A DNA stretch of 64,000 bases from Microvelia longipes (GCA_018340805.1 JACMZG010001914.1:1374332-1438331); one strand, 5' to 3'; shown: positions 30,601 to 46,607, numbered from the stretch's first letter. Numbers and translations are program-made. Notes: generated by a model not told the origin, from the letters alone.

Positions 30601-33600
30601 CTCATTAAGAATAAGTTTAACATGAAGTTAGTTATATAATAGATCTTGAGATTAGTGTCTTCCAGATGGTCTAAAGAAAAATTCAATTGAGTTTTTTGAA
30701 GCTGAGAAAATTTCTATAAAATCAAGTATTTAAAAATATTAAAAACCACATCAAAAATCCATATTTTTAAACATTTGACCATATTTGTAGTGTTTAAGAA
30801 ATAATATTCTTGGTTTTTGTCATCCACTTTTCATGAATAAATAGTTTTTCATAAATAATTAGTTTTTCAATTGTAAGGAATTTCCAAAGGTTTAACATTG
30901 ACCTTTTTCATGTTTTACAGAGCAATAACAAGAAATCACTTGGTTAATAAAGACTAAACTTTGAGCATTTCTTAAAAAAATATTTAGTCAAAGCAACCGC
31001 TTTGTATAATGGGAGGAGCTTATATTATATTCACACGGTTTAGAATAGAAAATAAAATAGGAAGGTGTCAGCCCTTGAGCAGTTGATTTTTCTGTCTCAG
31101 AAATTCACTGTTAAAAGCAAAAGAAATGACTACCTTAGCTATGGTGTTGAGAGGACATCTATCCACAGGTATGGGGACTCTACAAGACTCGTTCTCCTCT
31201 ATGAGTATGCTCTTATTCTCAGTGTATCTCAACTCTATCTCCTCATCAGTCATGTTAGCAAAGTCTAACACCATGTAGAACTGATCACTCCTAGACATTG
31301 GAAAACATAATAGATAATACAGTTGTACATCGACATTTTATTGCTGCAGACATTTGTTCATTGATTACCCAAGTGAGGCAATAAGATGTTCCAGATACAG
31401 ACCTCATAGACAAGTTGCCTCAACATTTAGTTAGAGGACATCAACACATCAAAATAGAAACTTTAATTGGCTCGACAAAATAGAAGCTTTAATTGGCTCA
31501 ACAAAATAGAAGCTTTAATTGGCTCGACAAAATTAAAGCTTTAATTGGCTCAACAAAATAGAAGCTTTAATTGGCTCAACAAGACCACAATGAGTTAGCT
31601 AACCAATGTAGAACCTGGCTCCTGTCAACAATAATTTGAGGCTTCAAAGTATTTACTTCATAAAAATTAGATTGTGCAACTATGATTGTGCAAATTGGAT
31701 TCAAACACTATACTGCTACATGTAAATGAACAATTTTTCTTAATCTTTTTGGACTTGAAGATCTAAAATTAACATGACAAACACCATTGTTCTTGGAAGT
31801 TTTTGGTTACATAATAAAAAGGACCTATTTCTTTGCCTAAGCAGATAAAATAACACTTTTAAGACAGCTGAAAGAAACACTATAATCTGTCCTCAAATCT
31901 CTCCTCTGTTTTTATTATTACAAACAGACTGGACAGGTTTCCATCTTTAGACAGAATCATATAGTGGACTAGACATACAGTCAGTCCCTTTCTCACCAGC
32001 AAGGAAATATCAAAACCCAGCTATATTTATAATAATAAACATTTAGTGGAGGGTTTTGTCATCTTATTCAGCTGTATTTACTGACTCCACAGCTCAGTTT
32101 TATGATATATTTAAAGACAATAAATTTCTTTTTTTCATTTCTTTAGAAGGGTAGTAAAATAAAGAATTTATACTCTCAAAATATAAACTTATCATACTCA
32201 CGTTTCAGAAGGGAGAACGTCCCAGTTAGTTATCAATATAGAATTGTGTATTTCAAGTTTTAGGACGCAAATAGATATCCTACAATATCCTGATGCTAAA
32301 CCAGGGCCTCCTGAATATCGAACTTTTATCTTACATTCAATACCCTGTAGATTAAACAAGATGTGCATTAGATCTTATTAAAAGAGCATTACAGAGAAAT
32401 CCCATGCTATCATGATATCCATTTAATAAATAATCCATAATAAAGCTACCAAGTGGTGGTGTTTTACAACCATACAATGTTATTAAACTAAACAAGTAGT
32501 TCTCATTTCTCCTTTAACCCTGCAAGGCCATCACATATGCCAAGACTTCAATTACACAAAAGTTTTACAAGCAGAGTATGAACCAGCTCATTTATTATAA
32601 CAAATTATAAGCATTTTGTTATCCTCAATAGCCGGCCAGGCCAGATCCACTCTGATCTTTGATTCGTCAACTTTATTCTTTTAAATTTTCATATTCAGTT
32701 AAATTAAATAAATCTTTGTCCTAAGGTGCTTAATTTACTCTTCTTTAAAAATGCAACCAACAAAAGAAGTTACTGGGGAGCAAAAAATAAAATAAAAGTG
32801 AATAATTTATGAATCATGAAAATATCTCCCTAATTAGAAAGTGATTTCAATCACTACGTATGCACAGAGTACTAAATCTTATAATGTACACTAGTTAAAT
32901 ATAGATGTAAGAACCATGTGGAGGGAATCCAGTCAGGTACTCTAGAACAAAGGAGATAGAAAGATAGAATCTGGTCTACTCCCACGATACTCTTTTAACG
33001 ATAACTTTTTAGCCGATAACTTTTTTAACAAGGTATTATTTCACTTAAATAATACTGTCTTTCACCAAATAACTTTTTAAATATTTTTTTAGAGTAACCT
33101 AATTATTTGCAAATAAATGACAAGTTTAGTAAAGATGACCTTTAACCTGAGTTAACTTTCACAATAAAAGATGTGATGTTTTGGCGAGTTCAGTTATGAC
33201 GTCATCGTGCTTGATTGACTAAACTAATATGACTGGAACTGTATTAAATGCAAATGGGATACAATGACCTAGTAAATACGCTGTGTCCATGGTAAGTGCT
33301 TAATTTTTGCTATTTGGTTGGCGAGTCTTCTAATAAATTAATTACACACCACAGCCTCAGGACCTCACTACAGAAGAGCACCCACCCACCCTAGTAAGTG
33401 CTATATTTTGCAATAATCTTCTTTAAACAAGTAAATAATTGTATAATAATTATTTATATAAGAACTTATTATAATAATAATTTGTTTTAATAAGTAATGT
33501 AACAGATGTTACCTTAGAGGATGTATCGATGTGAAATTTGTTTAGCTGTGAAGTTAATGAATTCAAACTACTCGGGCCGGACCTGCAAAGCATTACAGTG

Positions 33601-36600
33601 ATTTAGTATTACTCATTACATTTTATGCTTTATATGCATTATCATGCATCAGAAACGACACTAAACTGCCAGCATTGTAATGAAAAATAAACATTAAAAC
33701 TTTACTAAGAGACACAAAACACAATTACAATAATAAAATGTTGAATGATAAAAAAGTTTTCAAAGTGCATCTTCATGCTATAATACGACACACGGTTAAA
33801 ATCAATTGACAGCGTGGGAAAATAATGCGAGGGAGCCTCAATCCTATTTTCCTGTGCTATCAATTGATTTTAGTTGTGTGTCGTGCTATAGTCGTGAATG
33901 TTTCAATTAACTCTAGTTCCAAATTTATGTTAAACAAGTTGATAAAATCAAATTATGTATGTTTGGCAAGTCAAGTATAGTTGCAGAGAGTGAGGGTCAT
34001 TCATCTTCAACTTAACTTAATATTCTCAGGAAGCTCTGATAAGTTATAAATAACTTATGATATATATATATTTGAACTGCTGCCACAGTAGCCAGATGGT
34101 ACATTCCTAATTTTGGTTTATAACACACCATGTTTAAAGCCACGAGATATACAATTGGTAGAACTGGGTGGGCCACATGTTACCTTAGTGAGCTGTTAGG
34201 AGAGAGATGTTCATGAGCAACAGGTGGTTTATAGCTAGACACAGATGGAAATGAGCTGGGTCCTGATGTTGTAGAGTAAACACTGCTATTGTGATGAATA
34301 CTTCCTTCATCTATCAACAAAATAACATAAAATCAAACACGGATTTATCCTCTAAAATAAAACCAACTTTGTTTTTACAAATAGAAAAGAGAGGGAATGA
34401 AAAGGTGCCACCAGTTCATAAGCACAATTCCTCTAAACGCAGTAAAGGTAAGATATATTCAGCAGGGTTACGTTGCTTCCTGGTCAAGCTGAAATTTAAT
34501 AAACATATTTAACAATATCACGTTAACTAACTAATGAATATTGTCTCAAATTACAAGTTTTAGTTTCAACTTTATCATTTGATACATAAAAACAATACAA
34601 GATATTTAGAAAATTCAATTGCAGAACAAAGCACCAAGATTTGGTGCTTCATATTTTCCTTTTTAAACTTATAACCAAGATTTTATTTATTTTAGTAAAA
34701 TACATAAAATCATATTATAGAAGGATGATCCATACCAGTACTGAGTGAGCAGTACAAGTTAAAATTACCTCCAGCAAGAACCCATGGATTTATCTTATCA
34801 TAGCAATTACTATTAGATAATAAGATTTCTCTAATTTCTTAGTTTCACTTTTTTTTGCTCTATTTCACTATACAATACAATATTTACAAGTTAAATACAC
34901 TAAATAATATTTTTTTACAATATTTATACAGATTTAAAAAATATATAAAAAAGAAGAATAAAACTTAAAGTAATGAAAACAAAGAATAATAATATTAACT
35001 AGTGAAATCCCACCAGGCCTAGGACCCTGAGTGTGGGAGCCAATTTTGAGAAAAATCTAATGTTAAACACATTATGCTGTTAGTTGTCAATTACCTGGTG
35101 GGAAAGAGTTGACAAAATTAGCAACAGCAGTGACAGATATAGGCAGCGTAACAGAGGTGTTTGGCTTGAGAGGCAAAGAGTCGGAGAGAAGAGAAGAGTC
35201 GTAAGACAGGACTTGTGAGTGGGTTGGTATCTCGCCTTGCTGTTCTACTGATATCTCCATGACCTCTATATCATATGAACCTTTGTTCTCGACAAACAAC
35301 TCACAGTGAGCCCTACAACCAACCAATAACAAAATCATTCTTATACAAAACTATCAATTTAAAAGCATTCCATTAAAACATTTTGAATTTAATTTAAATT
35401 GTTTATCTAAATGTTCCTTAAATTAAATTTGACTTTTGTATCCCACATAGAAATTAAAACAGCTGTCAATCGTGTAACTAAGCTATACAAGATAGATACA
35501 GTGGTCAGATATAATCATATCACAGAACATCAGATATCATCTTGTTAAACCCAGGACACTCCAAACTAGCAAAACACGGAGCAAAAGTTTTTAATATTAA
35601 AATTATCTGTGAACATGAATAACGCATGTTGCAATACATGCATTATACTTGCTTATTTTTTAAAATACATATAAATTATAAAATAAAATAGACAAAGGGA
35701 TAAGAAGATTTTAGTTTTAATAATTTATTCTGCATTTGACAGTGTACTGTTAATTGTTCACCAGTATCAATAATCATTCGAGAGTATAAATTAAAGTGAT
35801 GTAGAAATTTAAATTATAGGTGGGGCAGGGGACACAGAGTTCCAACTCACTCTGAACAAGCTCTTTTAGACGGGCCTGTATTTTTTAGTTCCAAGTTTCT
35901 CCACTGCAGCGCTTCAGTTCACCTTGTCCCATATATATAAAAAATATTTCTTTATTTCTAAGATTCAAATTATTTAAAGGGATTTTTAATAATGTTAAAA
36001 ATCATATCAATCATTTTAAATTTAACATTTTTGTAACGTATATAAAAATATAAATGATGTGTTATTTTAACTAGATTTAATATTATAAGAATCATGATGT
36101 GCAGAAATCTAACTTTACATTGCATGTTCATTGTGTTTTTTATTCTATTTTTAAAGAAATAATCTAATAAACAACTATAAATAATAATAATAGACTTGTT
36201 AGATAACTTTACTGTAACGTTGTTCTCACGACACCTGCGTGTGTGTTATTTAGTCTGACACAATGTAATGAGCAATAAAAACTTACTTTTCACCAGCATA
36301 GAGGATCATAGTGGACACTGATGAGTTGCTCTTTTCATCCATAGAAAGAGGAGTGTCATTCACGCCTAATCTGTCTTTTCCTTTCCATAACTCATCTATT
36401 TTCAAACAAGACTAAAACATATAAAGAATTAAGGTTGCTGGTGTATTTCATGATTCTAATTAAGACAATGGCCACAGCCTAGACTGTTAAACTAAACTAT
36501 CGTTTAGTTTAAAAATCCCCAAGGTCATAAGTATTTTGGGGATTGACCAATAAGAGAAGCCGCTGCCAGCCTTTTACTTAAAAAGAGAAAAAAAATCCCT

Positions 36601-39600
36601 ACCACAATAACCGCTGTAGGGAAAAAACCTTCTTCCCAACAATCGTTTGATTTGCTTGTGGTTCTTCTTTTGTTTACATCGGTTTGAAAACTACTTTCAA
36701 ATTAATCTTAAAAATGATGAAAAAACCACACAAAAGAAATGTAAAAAAACATCGCCAAGAAAATATGGGTAAAATAACCTGATTTGTTTACATAGTTTTT
36801 TCCCACTCCCTTCTTGCAGGGATTTTTTTTCTTAAGAATCAGTGGTATCTAAACTGACCTGTCAAGATTTTTAAACTAAACGATAGACTGTAGAATAATA
36901 AATAAAAAAATTAAAAAAGAACTTACTGATAAGAGTGGAAGAGCAGGCACAACTTCAACAATGAAACTAGACAGGGGAAACTTTGGAAGAGATTTCAATC
37001 TACAGTTACTCTTAACTCCTAATGTATGTGTGGAATAGCCTGAAACAATACAATATAATAATGATTTTCATTTAAGGAGTCGAATTCTAGAATATAACTA
37101 AATCCTTAGTTAGCTACTAAGTGAACAACTTTTAATTGCATTCTTCTCCTTTCATCCTCTGAGGGGGAAATAAATATGTCAACAGAAGAAGTGACTTTAA
37201 TGATCTCAGAGCAATGTCTTGTAAACAATATCAGCAAATAAAAATGTATTAAATATAAAATTAATAAGCATAGTATAGTACTTAATTTTGAGAAATATTT
37301 ATGTGTGTGTTTTTATACACTTGTCTCACTCTAGCCTATGTCATTAGAATACCCCCACAAGTCTTTCCACCAGTCCATTATTTTTTCACAAGTTTGTTCA
37401 AACACTTTTTTTTATAAATGCCTGATAGAGTGGCTCTGTGAGCAAAAGGAAACAGTGACGTATAACATGCTAGTCAATAAAGAAATACAAGAACAAACCG
37501 ATAGTAAATAGTATATACTTATGCCACAAGGGGATCCTTGTGTCTCAAGACTCATTGCTACCTCTATGTAGTATGTATCTATGCAAGTCAAAGAGTACGT
37601 ACCATATCTAGAGGGATCACTGTTTTATTTGTTGTCCATAGAGAGTGCTAATGGTAAACTGGTGCTAATGGTATTATTCAATTAAAAAAAAACTGGTGCT
37701 AATGGTATTATTCAATTAAAATCGTCAGATACAAAAGATGCCTATGGCCTTTCTAATAATTTAGTGAAAAACATTTCATTAATTATTCTCAAACCATTTA
37801 CTAAACTTGTTAATGAGTCTATTATATCTGGATGCTTTCCTGATGTTCTTAAATTAACCAAAGTCATCCCGCTTTATAAAAAAGGAGACAAGGATGACCC
37901 ATCAAGTTATCGACCAATATCTTTAACTCCTGTTTTCTCAAAGATTTTAGAAAAGATAATCAAGATACAGTTATTAGATTATTTAGAAAGTAATAACCTG
38001 TTCAGCAATGGTCAGTATGGTTACAGGGTAGGAAGGTCGACGGTTGAAGCAGTTACTAAAGTAGTCAACAAGGTCATCGATAGTTTTGAGAAAGGGCAGC
38101 ATGCTCAAATTACTTGTATCGATCTCAGTAAAGTATTTGATACTTTACCTCATGACATTTTTTACTACAAAATTAAAGCACTCAACATAGAAGGCAATGC
38201 TGCTAGCATGTTAAGGTCTTATTACGAACATAGACCTCAGTTTGTACAGTACAAAAATGAAATTTCTGACATATTGGAATTGGAGGCTGGAGCCGGACAG
38301 GGCTCGGTTCTCGGTCCGTTCGCCTTCCTAATTGATGTAAACGACCTTGAAGCTTATTTGGAATCGGACCCTGAGCAAGATGTACCAGATATCATTGATT
38401 TTGATGAGGATCTTGTCTCTTTTGTTGATGATAACAGCTTACTTCACTCACATAAAGATGAGAAAGCATTGAGAGCTACAGCTAGTGAGAGATTAAATAA
38501 AGTTAGTTATTGGTTTAAGGCAAACAAATTTTCCATCAACATAGAAAAGACGCAATATTTAACATTTAGCCTAAAAAAACATTTCTTGCCTCATATTGAG
38601 CCTATAAAACTATTGGGAATAATGCTAGACTCTAAGCTAACATGGTCGTCTCACATTCAAATGCTTCATAGTAAAATTTTATCATATACTTACGTCATGA
38701 GAAATTAAGAAGTCTTTACCTGAGACATGTTACGAGTAGTTTACTTAGCAATGGTTCAAAGTAGGTTGGTGTATGGTATCATTTTATGGGGTCATGTTAA
38801 CATTACCAGTCTTCTTCTTCTACAGAAAAAAATTATTAGAATTATTACTTTCTCTGGTTTCCTAGATCATTGTAAGCCTTTATTTATAAAACTTAAGATA
38901 ATGACTGTGATAAATTTATTTATTTATAACGTTTTGCTGTATATAAAAAATAATGTAATAGATTTTAAAGTGAACTCCTCTTACCATAGTTTTAATACTA
39001 GAAAAAAAATTTACTTACCACTCCCAGACATAGACTGGTGAAAGCTGAGGTTGGCCAGAATATACTTGGTATAAAGCTCTATAATAAGCTTCCAGATGAA
39101 GTCAAATGTCTTCAATTTAAAAATTTTAAGAATAAGATTATAGAATTTTTATTAGAAAATCCGTTTTATTCATTAAACGAATATTTAAATTATGTATTTT
39201 AATTGTGATGCAAATTTGTAATGTAGTTTTATTTTTTTGTTTTGTTTTGACGCAGCTATTATTGTCTTTTATAATTTAATGGAATAAAGAAATTTATTTA
39301 TTCATTTATTTAAACCATTAGTAACCAGCCCCTTTATACACCACTAAATTCTTTAATCCAATCAACACTAACTAGCTGTTCCATGAACCAATGTCACTAA
39401 TAAACAAGTCAGCTCTCTAACTATGCTAAATACTTTTTCTTGTCTTCATGAAGGATTTTAAAAAAAATGTTGGAACCTAATAAGGGTAGGAAACTTGACA
39501 ACATCTGTCATGTCATGTTGTAATCTCAATTACAACATAAATTTCCACCGCATCTATAATTCCAGTTTTATCAAATGACCCTTGATTCTATTATTTAGAC

Positions 39601-42600
39601 AGCTTGCATGACATGATGTAAAAAAGAAATATATCAGGCATGCTTGCAGTGTTAGAAAACAAACCTGTTATTTCAAGTTCCCCAACTTCTCTAGGAGTTC
39701 CAGTCAAAGTGATAGGGTAGTTGCTTACTTGTGGAGGCAGGATAACAGTCAGCGGCAAGCTCTCAAATACAACACCAGAGGTTAGCAGTCTCTGCAACAC
39801 AATGACAATTTTAAAACAATATTTTTTCTTTCATTTCTTTTTTGACTCAACAATGCGAGTTGTCATAGACATAGTAAGTATGTCTATCACAAATCACTCA
39901 TTATTCAAAATCAATTTTAAGTAACTAAACTTGTATAATTTTGGATACCCCCAGACACTAATGATGCCTTTGTAATATGTTGAACCTCTTTAAATAAAGT
40001 TAAGTTGTTTCAGGAGAAAATATCCCTTTATTCTTTTCAAGTGGACAATAATTTGAAGATACAATTTCTTATTACTTAATTATAAAATCTTACAAACCAT
40101 GTTAGACACTTCAAGTTCAAAAGGTAACGGGTTGGAGAGTTCCATTCTAACTTCACACAGCTCATCTGCCACCCACAGGTAATCTAGAGAAAGACAAACA
40201 CAACCATTCAAAACATTTTATTATTGGAGCCTTCCTTCCATAAGAGGAAGCAAAAGCCTTCAATATTAGAATCAATTATTTAAAAAGCAAACAGGACTTC
40301 TCAACCTTTTAATGGACTAATCACATTGCTTTCATCAATATCTCATCTAATGACACATACTGATGCAATACTCCAGGTTGTCTAGAAACAATGCTAGACA
40401 ATGTGCTAGAGACTGGACAATATTCAAGCCAGGAGAGTAGATCACACATTTAGGTCCTTTACCCAACCTTGTTAATATCGCACATAAAAGTTCACATAGG
40501 TCTCTTATTCTTCCTGAAGTTGGATACTTGTAACTCACATTTAAACAGCTAATTATTTATAGACGAGAGAAGATCAAATCATAAAATAGAAATACCACTT
40601 ACTTAATTTGTTATCTTTAGTTGCTTTCCTCTCCAATGATCCTATCTTTATTGGAGTAAAAACAAACGGTCCGTAGTCCTCCTTAGTCTTCTCAAGTTTT
40701 GAGGGCTGAAGATGATGTTTTAGTTTGTGAACACTGAAGGATACAGCAGTAGGAATGTGGAGAAGATTTGCGGGAGGTATGACGAGTCCATTGTCAAGTA
40801 CAAGTGACACAGGAGAGCCCTCGCACTGGGACGCAACATTCTGCAGTTGGAGGGCAGACTCGTGACGCTCGTGTGGCGTTAGTTCCCTCCACATCACCTA
40901 AGAAATACAAAACTAATATCTAGAAGATTTTTAGATGTATTTCATATGAAAAATGTATTAAAACAGTTCTTTATTTAAAAGTAAGCATAACTTTTTATGA
41001 AGTGACTTTTGGTTGAAAGATGAAATTTTTAGTAATTTTCACCACAATTTTCTACCCAGAGATCCTCAAACCCTTGGGTATTTCATTGAAATTCAACTTC
41101 ATTCATTACAACAATTACTAAAGATCGAATGCAATGAGCACTAGTATTCAAATATAAGAGATGTAAGAAAGAAAAAATAACTCTGTTGATAATTTTACAA
41201 TAGTTCAAATAATGAAAGATCAATAGATCACCACCAAGTAAGGTGGGGGGAATGAAATGCTAAAAAATCCGACATAACAACATTATAAGGAATAATTATA
41301 AACCACAATTTTCATCAATATGATGAAGCAGCTCCGACCTGAGAAGATACTTCAGCAGCTGATTTGCATTAATTGCTATTAAGGGTTTGTTTATTATTAT
41401 TATAATGATAAACCTCAACAATTTCAAATGAGGGGAAATGACTCAAAATTTTACCAAACAACCTTTCGATAATTCTTTATTCATTACAGAAAAGCATAAA
41501 CATTAATTAATTCTTTAAATAAATAAATAAAGAAAAACTATTTATTAATTTTTTATTTCATACAAATAAATAAATAAAGAGCAATCATTTCTTAATTAAT
41601 AAGGCAAAAACAAAAATTTAAATTGTTTTAGAATTTAGATTAAATCAGTCCAAGGTAAGGTAATGTAATGTATGGACCTGGAGTAGTAGAGTCATGTGTC
41701 TTGTAGCCAAGGCTACTAAACCAGCTCGTCTAGCTGAACCAGCTACATCCAACAGTACTTGCTTCTGGAGTCCACCCCATCCTAGACCTCCATCTACACA
41801 ATATTGGAACACATTGTCATAAAAAAACTCTTACAAATCATTGTGGAGATATTTCTCTCAGTTTGGAATACAGAAGGCTCAAAGTTTTCCCTTCGACTTC
41901 TAAACCATTTAAGATAAATTCTACATGTATTTATCTGAAGAATATTAGTTCAACAGAGTGGTTATATTAAGGAGTCTCATGCAAGATCAGATATGAAAAG
42001 AAATCTGGTATGGGGTAACTCTAAACTTTTCTTAACAACTTTGGACTCTCATCACTAAGAATGTCAAGTTTACTCATAATAAAATTATCCTATGCTCGAG
42101 CGAGCATAAATACAGGAGAGTTATGCGTTACATAGACAGACATCATGATGAAACCCACTCAGAACAAAAAATAATTTCATTTCCTTTGAAAATTCTGTAA
42201 AAGTATCAATCATGGCTAGAAAACAATCAATTTACACACATTTAACATCAATAATGACAGGGAGAAAAAAGAAAAACAAATACATATAGAAATATCATTA
42301 TTTATAAACATTCTAATATAGATGATAAAAACTAGAAATTCTCATGTATATAAATTGCAACTGTGAATAATCAGTCTTCAACATCAAGCTGTGCAGTTTC
42401 TTGAAGTCACATAAAAATAAATATAAAAGCAAATAAAAACAAACATGAGTGTAAATAAAGTTAAAACCTTATGAATCATAATTTATAAGTGTAAAATTGA
42501 AAAAAAAATCTTAATTAATAAGTAAAATCATTATTATTATTATTGTTATTTATAGAGAAGAAGAGAAGTGGTAAGAAGTAAAGTAAGAGAAGAGGTTTGG

Positions 42601-45600
42601 GAATAAGTTGCCAGAAGAAATAAATCAATTCCTTATCATTGTCAATATTTTGTTGTTGTTATAACTGACTGAGTTGAGTTATGACAGAATTCTATGTAAA
42701 TACAACATTATAGACCATTGCAAAACTATCTCATAAAAGGAAAATATTAGCTTACAAGGAGAGTAGTCAGTTGGATCTAAAGTCAACTTATGACCGGGGA
42801 GTGCTTGCAGCATCAAGTTATAGCAAGTTTCCCAGTCTGTCTGTGGGTTCCTGGCAGACACATATCTGTTGGCTGCCAGTCTCTTGTAGAATGAGGCTTT
42901 CCTGTGAAACCCTAGCTTAGTGTACAGCTCACTCAGGGTCATTAGCCTTTCAACCTGGTAACAAAATATACATATATTAGTAAGCTTATTATCTTACTCA
43001 TATATCATATACCATCGTTGAATTATGATATTTCATGGTTGAACTATGATATTTCATAGTTGAATTATGATATTCATGGTTAAATTATGATATTTCATAG
43101 TTGAATTATGATATTTCATGGTTGAACTATGATATTTCATAGTTGAATAATGATATTTCATAGTTAAACTATGATGTTTCATAGTTTAACAATGATATAT
43201 CACAGTTTCAAAAAAAAATGAAATATGCTTGAGCAAACATAAATACAGTGAGAGTTATGAGTTACATAGTAAGACATCATAAAGGAACCCACTCAGGACC
43301 AAACCTTTTTTTAAAAAAAAAATTCTCTAAAAAGTATCAATCTTGGCTAGAAAACAAACAATTTAACACATGTTATGATCAATAATGCTATGATATTGAA
43401 TACGTTAATAAATATATCAACAGATTTAATGTTATAAACATTTTCATAAAATCACCTTTTGATCTTCAGGGAGGACTAGATTGATGAAAATAATATTCTG
43501 TAAGAAAGTAGCAGCCTGTAGAATTAAATTTAAACCAATAGCGACTCGGGCCGCTTTGAAGCAACACTCAGTCTCAATAACGCCTGCGTTCTGAAACTGC
43601 AACACACAGCAATTTACAATAGTCAATATTATTTTCAATAAAAAGAGACTAAGTTCTATAGAGCACGTCATATCGCCGCATTCCTGTCATATAGTCACGT
43701 CTCTGTCATATCGCCAAGTCCCTGCCATATCGCCAAGTCCCTGTCATATCACCACGTTCCTGTCAGATAGCCAAATCTCTGTCATATCGCCAAGTCTCTG
43801 TCATATCACCACGTCTCTGCCATGTTCAAACTCAACTGTGGTTACATCTAGTCTCTAGCAAGTACAGGTTCAAAGCTCAGTCACGCCAATGACATTGTGT
43901 CAGGTGGAGATATCTCAGAAGGCTTATATCTTTGTGTGAGTAGACACTCTACACTCTACAGAGAGTTGTCAATGCTAGGTACCAGGTTGAGATTCTTAAA
44001 CAACTATAAATAAGTGAATTTAAATTAATTTAATCGCAACACAAACAACAGTTGACGTAATTGCTAACATATGTCCTTCAGAGTTATTGTTGGGGTTTGT
44101 CACTCTTAATGTCTAGCATTTATACTATGTTTTGAAACTGTTTTATTAAAAAAAAAAGAAATATAAGACACACCTTGCTGTAATGTACAATGGACTCTCT
44201 GTAAGATTTACAAATATCATCCGGATTGAGAACATTGGAAGGAGGTAGAAGTGGAAGAGTAGAAGCTTCTAAAACTTCCAAATTTTTACCTTTGACTGCA
44301 CCTCTGCAAAACAGTTGCAATGAAATATTATTTGAAATAATCTAATTAGACCCCACAGACCCTTAATCTTACAAATAAGATAGAGGATTTTATTCCATTA
44401 TAATTTTAAAATGTAGAGCAAGAAATAATATTTGGCTAAACCCATCTTGTTTCATAAGACATGATTGAATAGATGACAAATGAATTTTACTCAAAACGTT
44501 ATAGTTATGAGGAATATCTATGTATACATGAATTGAGTGTATGCTTTGCATATTCTCTATAAATACATACACAGATAATCCTTCCATAAGACAAGGTATT
44601 CTGCTTTCAGTATGGACCTCAAAACTAGATTTATAATTATCCTCTGCAAGTTTCCTTCATTAATTAAACATCTTGAAAGGTTGCGTTGTTTGATTTCTTT
44701 GAGAAGTAATATAAAACAACTCACAGACTACTGACAGACTATTCAAGGACAGTTATCATATCACAAATATAACTGCAGTTCTATACCACTATATTAGAAA
44801 TTGTAGCTCTCAGAGTACCCCATGAATATCGCATAACTACTATTCATATTTCATAAAACAACTGGTATGAAAAAACAAACACAATCCCCGAGACTAGAAA
44901 ACAACCACTACATATATTATGACTGCTACCTTGTATTCTTAGAAGATCCTTCTTGTAAAGATGAATTCCTCTGTACGGAAGTTGACTTACACATCTTGGG
45001 GTATCTTACACACACAGACGCAGCACTCAGCCCTTCACAAGCACCTACAAACCAAAAATAAATAGAACATATTTTTTGTAAGTTCATAACTTGAGAAAAG
45101 ACTAAACTATATTGCTGATCCTTAACAAATATTAAACTCACAAATACTAATAGTATAATCACAACCACCATATTAGACCTGAGTTGCTGACTTAACCAAC
45201 CTTAAGGAGTCAAGTTGGTATTCAATATAAAGTATAAGGGTTCTCAATCTCAGGCAATGGGCTGGGCAATCTATACAACTTTATATTTCTCTGATTGAAC
45301 ATTTTATATTTCTGATTGTACATTTTATATTTCTGATTGTATTGATAATGCTCACTTTTACACTCCTATGTTTTAAGCTTCAATTACTTTAGTAGTTTTC
45401 TAAAAGTAGTCAAATAAAAAATTCTGGCGCAGTGGTCCGCATGTCGGGCGAATTTCATTTAGAATGCGTGTTTCCGTGCTAAACAACCTATTTCTTATGC
45501 AAGAACCATGCCCATTGCGTGGTTCCGGTTCATGCTTTAGAACCTAAGCAGTTACTCAATTGTCAAGCACTGCTCGTAACTCATTTTGTCTGTATTTTCC

Positions 45601-46546
45601 AAAGGAAATGCGCATAATTATCCAGTTGGTTGTAGAAAACTATGCCTTTAAAATTAGAGGTACGCACTATTATTTGCACTAGTTTAAAAATTAGTTACTT
45701 ATCTTTAAGCTTAGTCAGTTATCTTTAAAGGTTTTAGCACATTTCCTTTGGAAAATACAGACAAAATGAGTTACGAGCAGTGCTTGACAATTGAGTAACT
45801 GCTTAGGTTCTAAAGCATGAACCGGAACCACGCAATGGGCATGGTTCTTGCATAAGAAATAGGTTGTTTAGCACGGAAACACGCATTCTAAATGAAATTC
45901 GCCCGACAGCGGACCACCGCGCCGGAATTATTTATTTAGTAGTTGTAAACTTATATAATGTAAAAAGCATGGAAACACGCATCCAAAGGAAATTCGCCGA
46001 CATGCGGACCACCGCGCCAGAATTATTTTCTAGTTGTAAATTTATATTAGGTAAAAAAAAACGATAAAAAATTATTGTCCTTACTAGGATTTGAACCCAG
46101 GTACTCTGGGTTTGAGTTTTCGCATCCAAAGGTAATTCACCCGACATGCGGACCACCGCGCCAGAATTATTTTCTAGTTGTAAACTTATATTAAGTAAAA
46201 AAAAACGATAAAAAATTACCGACCCTTCCAGGATGTGAACCCAGGTACCCAGCGTTTGAGTGGTCGTATTTACTCCGGACCACTAGCATTCAACTCAGAG
46301 GCCCAAAAAACATTGAAAACGACACCCTACTCGAAAAATTTAATTTTTACCGCCGTAATTTTGGTTTTCAGTACTTTACAATGTTTTTTTCAATTTTTAG
46401 GTCACTTAGAGTGGTCGTATCGACTTCGGACCGATTTCATTCGATTCAGCGTCTCAAAAACATAAATATTGACCTTTTTCGCGGCAAAAAATATTAACCC
46501 TGAATTTTGCAGATTTTTTGAAAATTTCGCTGACTCAGCAAACCGC

Positions 46547-46607
<61 letters not shown>

